Part shown: positions 4,690-6,405 of the stretch, in pieces
Position numbering within the stretch: position 1 is the stretch's first letter
Layout of the letters: every line of letters begins with the position of its first letter
Made by a program: the position numbers and the translations under genes
Assembly (NCBI GenBank): GCA_012842105.1
Contig: DUTL01000036.1
Span: 1 to 6,405, forward strand
DNA: 6,405 nt
Direction: 5' to 3'
Origin: Candidatus Fermentithermobacillaceae bacterium
GTDB taxonomy: Bacteria; Bacillota; Sulfobacillia; Fermentithermobacillales; Fermentithermobacillaceae
Notes under the pieces: generated by a model
What the model was told of the DNA's origin: nothing
The model's input: only the letters and a program-made list of their open reading frames with translations
Database searches by the model: none

Positions 4690-5766
4690 CTATTTCGACT
4701 TTTTGTACGCCTCATCAACTGCAGCAAGATAGTCCTGAACCGTTACAGTAACCAAAGAAGTAAGTTCGGGTACATCCGGCACTGCCGGGTGGCCGGGGTC
4801 TCGTTCCTTGACTTTCAGCGCTTTGATCTCAGCCACTGTCTTGCCTACCATCCATTTTTCAAGTTCAGCAATCTGCTCATGCCATTCCTTCTTGATCTTC
4901 GAAGCTCTTACCATGTCGTATTCGTCTCCCAGTTCTTTCTTCGACCTGGCTTGAGCAGTCTTATCTGATGCCACCTTGCCATCCTTATCGTATGCCACTT
5001 GCGTCTGTGCTACGTCTATTATGGCGTGCAATACCTTACCGTCCTTATCAAATACACCTGCGGCGATGGTGGTATCAACCTGTGCCTGAGGCAGGGTTTC
5101 CTTACCATCATTCATGGAATAGCCTCTGGACTTGGCTATGGATATTTCGGTGCCGAGCCCTATCTTAATGGCACCTTCAGGAACTTCAACAGCATTTTTA
5201 TATGCCTCTTCAACAGCTGCAATGTAGTCTTGCACGGTTATGGTAACCAGAGACGTAAGTTCAGGTACATCTGGCACCGCCGGGTGGCCGGGGTCACGTT
5301 CCTTGACCTTGAGGCTCTTGATCTCGTCTACGGTCTTACCAATCATCCAGTTTTCAAATTCGTTGATTTGCTCGAACCATTCTTTGCCTATTTTCGAGTT
5401 CTTCTTCATGCCGTATTCGTCGCCAAGTTCAACCTTGGTCTTGCCTTTCTCGGCCAAATCCGACACAACCTGAAGATCCTTGTCAAACTTCACCTGGGTC
5501 TGAGCATTATCTATAGTGGCCTTGACAACCTTACCGTCCTTGTCGAAAGCTACCACAGCAATTACGGTGTCAACCTGCGCGGTTGGAGGAACTACATTTC
5601 CGTCCTGGCCCTCTGTACGGTCTTTGGATTTTGCAATGCCGGTAATGTGCCCAAGCCCCATTTTTGCGATTGTGGGCTCACCAGATTCTTGGGAACAACC
5701 GGTTATGGACACCATAGCCAGAATAAGTACCAGAAGAAGTGGTGCTACTTTTGCTGCTCTTTTCAT
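4690..5766 (-). CDS. Lipoprotein with two tandem FMN-binding-like domains, probable ApbE substrate
   Basis: 358 residues from ATG at 5764-5766, behind the purine-rich site GGGAGGGAGAGGG. An upstream in-frame TTG at 5784 would place the initiator within that site and is rejected. The signal peptide ends in the lipobox ITGC (Cys24). The mature protein is two copies of a domain of about 155 residues (36-191 and 201-354) with a period of exactly 165 residues. Each copy runs from a G-L-G block through QVDTxIAxxxFDKDGKV, AQTQV and ELGDEY to TSLVT and an AAV-EAY helix. The FDKDGKV strand and the terminal T-bearing motif resemble FMN-binding domains (PF04205-like), in which ApbE attaches FMN to the threonine of S-G-A-T. 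Here S-L-V-T replaces it, with Thr175 and Thr340 as aligned acceptors. apbE lies directly downstream. Flavinylation is inference; a flavin-free duplicated lipoprotein is the alternative. Confidence 0.85.
   Translation of the reverse strand: MKRAAKVAPLLLVLILAMVSITGCSQESGEPTIAKMGLGHITGIAKSKDRTEGQDGNVVPPTAQVDTVIAVVAFDKDGKVVKATIDNAQTQVKFDKDLQVVSDLAEKGKTKVELGDEYGMKKNSKIGKEWFEQINEFENWMIGKTVDEIKSLKVKERDPGHPAVPDVPELTSLVTITVQDYIAAVEEAYKNAVEVPEGAIKIGLGTEISIAKSRGYSMNDGKETLPQAQVDTTIAAGVFDKDGKVLHAIIDVAQTQVAYDKDGKVASDKTAQARSKKELGDEYDMVRASKIKKEWHEQIAELEKWMVGKTVAEIKALKVKERDPGHPAVPDVPELTSLVTVTVQDYLAAVDEAYKKSK
4747..4818 (-). repeat. Repeat unit 2 core: invariant 24-codon block of the FMN-binding-like domain
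   Basis: Codons 317-340 of the lipoprotein, 495 bases from the first copy at 5242-5313. The amino-acid sequence is identical and there are nine silent differences, so this is an old internal duplication held by selection on the protein. Confidence 0.85.
5242..5313 (-). repeat. Repeat unit 1 core: invariant 24-codon block of the FMN-binding-like domain
   Basis: Codons 152-175 of the lipoprotein. The encoded residues are identical to codons 317-340 (4747-4818). The two DNA copies differ at 9 of 72 positions and every difference is silent. The block runs from L-K-V-K-E-R-D through P-G-H-P-A-V-P-D to S-L-V-T. Confidence 0.85.
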
Positions 5767-5853
5767 TATCCCTCTCCCTCCCAAAGCATGTCTTCAAACA
5801 TGTCTTCCCTAGATCAATCTACCACTTAACCTGGGGTTTCATCTAGGAAAAGG

Positions 5854-5917
5854 GCATGTCCGACTATGTAAATCCATGCCTTTGTTCGGGGAGTTGCCCT
5901 GTCCAAATATGTAAATC
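5854..5917. repeat. Imperfect 21-bp direct repeat, two copies 43 bp apart
   Basis: GCATGTCCGACTATGTAAAT plus C (5854-5874) and CCCTGTCCAAATATGTAAAT plus C (5897-5917) match at 17 of 21 positions. The last nine bases, ATGTAAATC, are identical. Such spaced terminal repeats occur at the ends of some insertion sequences (IS21-type multiple repeats come to mind) and also as operators. No transposase is present. Confidence 0.5.
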
Positions 5918-5949
5918 GGGCCAGGGGCCAGATGGAAGGGACAGGGCAA
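5894..5949 (-). terminator. 11-bp inverted repeat just after the ABC permease gene
   Basis: TTGCCCTGTCC (5894-5904) and GGACAGGGCAA (5939-5949) are exact complements with a 34-base loop. The stem begins 9 bases past the permease stop codon on the minus strand. The position suits a transcript end, but the loop is long and no T-run follows (CTCCCCGAAC), so it may be a mRNA 3' stabiliser or a repeat remnant instead. Confidence 0.35.
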
Positions 5950-5958
5950 TGAGCGTGC

Positions 5959-6405
5959 CTATATCCTCGTCTGCACCAAGTTTCCCGACTCGTATCGCTT
6001 GAGTCCAAGGTTGAAGACGTAATTGGCTGCAAACAGAAAGAGAAATGACGCACACACAAGCCCTATAAAAAACAGAGGATCAAAGTTACGCACAACCTTG
6101 ACAGGCGCCGAGTTAATGAATCCTGCGGGTATAAGAGTAAAGAGTACGACTTTGATTGCACCGTGAAAAATAGCCGAAGGGTACGTGGAAAAGTGGATAA
6201 GAGAGTTGAAGATCTGCGCTGCCATGTTCTCAGAGTTGCCTATGAAAAAGGCAAGTGACCCTGCCAGCACAGAAAAACCTATAAAGATACCTGCAACCAA
6301 TACCCCTGAGACAAGGAACAGAAAAAGCGCCTGCAAAGACGGCCTGGCCAGCAAAACAAAGACCAGGGGGCCGAACAACACATCACCCAAGGCAGATACG
6401 TTAAC
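5959..6405 (-). CDS. ABC-2 type transporter permease, C-terminal part (partial)
   Basis: Open from the window edge to a TAG at 5959-5961; 148 residues are visible. The frame continues upstream without a stop, so the TTG at 6388-6390 is not the true start. Proteins of this family (ABC2_membrane_6, formerly DUF990; COG3694/COG4587) are about 260-270 residues, so a little over half is present. Visible hallmarks are the hydrophobic segments around the GIFIGFSVLAGSLAFFIG stretch, the HFSTYPSAIFHG motif corresponding to the family's F-x-x-Y-P-x-x-I-y, the following segment ending in LIPAGFINSAPV, and the C-terminal membrane helix ending in GLKRYESGN, which matches the family's G-L-R-R-Y-E-S-x-G ending. 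Such permeases usually occur as a pair with an adjacent ATPase gene, which would lie upstream, outside the window. The substrate cannot be predicted. It is the first visible gene on this strand and may or may not be cotranscribed with the lipoprotein gene 192 bases further on. Confidence 0.85.
   Translation of the reverse strand, partial: VNVSALGDVLFGPLVFVLLARPSLQALFLFLVSGVLVAGIFIGFSVLAGSLAFFIGNSENMAAQIFNSLIHFSTYPSAIFHGAIKVVLFTLIPAGFINSAPVKVVRNFDPLFFIGLVCASFLFLFAANYVFNLGLKRYESGNLVQTRI

Larger units (their letters stand above)
5767..5958. other. 192-base intergenic region with direct and inverted repeats
   Basis: The region lies between the ABC permease stop and the lipoprotein start. It contains the ribosome binding site of the lipoprotein gene (5770-5782), the direct repeat CATGTCTTC at 5788-5796 and 5799-5807 (11-base period), the near-palindrome TAGATCAATCTA at 5810-5821, an imperfect 21-bp direct repeat (5854-5874 and 5897-5917), and an 11-bp inverted repeat (5894-5904 and 5939-5949). 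Open frames here (minus strand 5826-6059, 5864-6055) are not convincing. A promoter for the lipoprotein and apbE genes is expected on the minus strand. TTTACA at 5868-5873 (minus strand) could be a -35 box, but no good -10 follows at 17 bases. Confidence 0.6.

Noticed and set aside
5767..5784. Upstream TTG start at 5784 adding six residues to the lipoprotein
   Set aside because: It would encode GGRGI from the ribosome binding site itself. ATG at 5764-5766 directly precedes a normal lipoprotein signal peptide.
4999..5829. 276-codon plus-strand open frame opposite the FMN-binding-like lipoprotein
   Set aside because: The opposite strand encodes a coherent signal peptide and two homologous domains. 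The plus frame has no start signal and a Cys/Tyr/Phe-rich shadow composition.
5854..5917. Start of a CRISPR-like repeat array
   Set aside because: Only two imperfect copies with a 22-base spacer, no further units and no cas genes.
5826..6059. Minus-strand frames (77 and 63 codons) overlapping the end of the ABC permease gene
   Set aside because: They overlap the permease C-terminus in another register and continue through repeat-bearing intergenic DNA; no start signal.

Overview
The window reads as chromosomal DNA of an anaerobic Gram-positive bacterium of the Clostridia, possibly a Desulfotomaculum/Peptococcaceae-type organism. This is inference from three things: strong GGAGG-type ribosome binding sites paired with GTG and TTG starts, moderate GC, and lipoproteins together with gene families familiar from that group. 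All seven well-supported genes lie on the minus strand, so transcription runs from high to low coordinates. Both end genes run off the window.

Right part (6405 down to 3336): the C-terminal half of an ABC-2 type transporter permease (5959-6405); a 192-base gap with direct and inverted repeats; a lipoprotein built of two tandem FMN-binding-like domains (4690-5766); a 241-base gap with a hairpin and a doubtful small membrane ORF; and an ApbE-type FAD:protein FMN transferase lipoprotein (3336-4448). ApbE covalently attaches FMN to threonine in extracytoplasmic flavoproteins, so the lipoprotein next door is its obvious candidate substrate. The usual S-G-A-T acceptor motif is, however, S-L-V-T in both repeats.

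Middle (2873-3335): 463 bases without a convincing gene. This stretch holds a 138-bp inverted-repeat-bounded element directly after apbE and a spaced direct repeat upstream of the next gene.

Left part (2872 down to 1): four consecutive genes spaced 72, 31 and 40 bases apart, each with its own ribosome binding site, all encoding membrane proteins. They are a DUF6754-like protein with a soluble alpha/beta domain between two membrane segments, a six-segment polytopic protein, a second protein with a soluble domain between two membrane segments, and a five-segment polytopic protein cut by the window edge. No function is known to me for this set. The layout suggests one multi-subunit membrane complex with soluble domains on opposite faces of the membrane. 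This module, next to an extracytoplasmic flavin system, is the best candidate here for an undescribed system. No tRNA, rRNA, CRISPR array or intact mobile element was seen.
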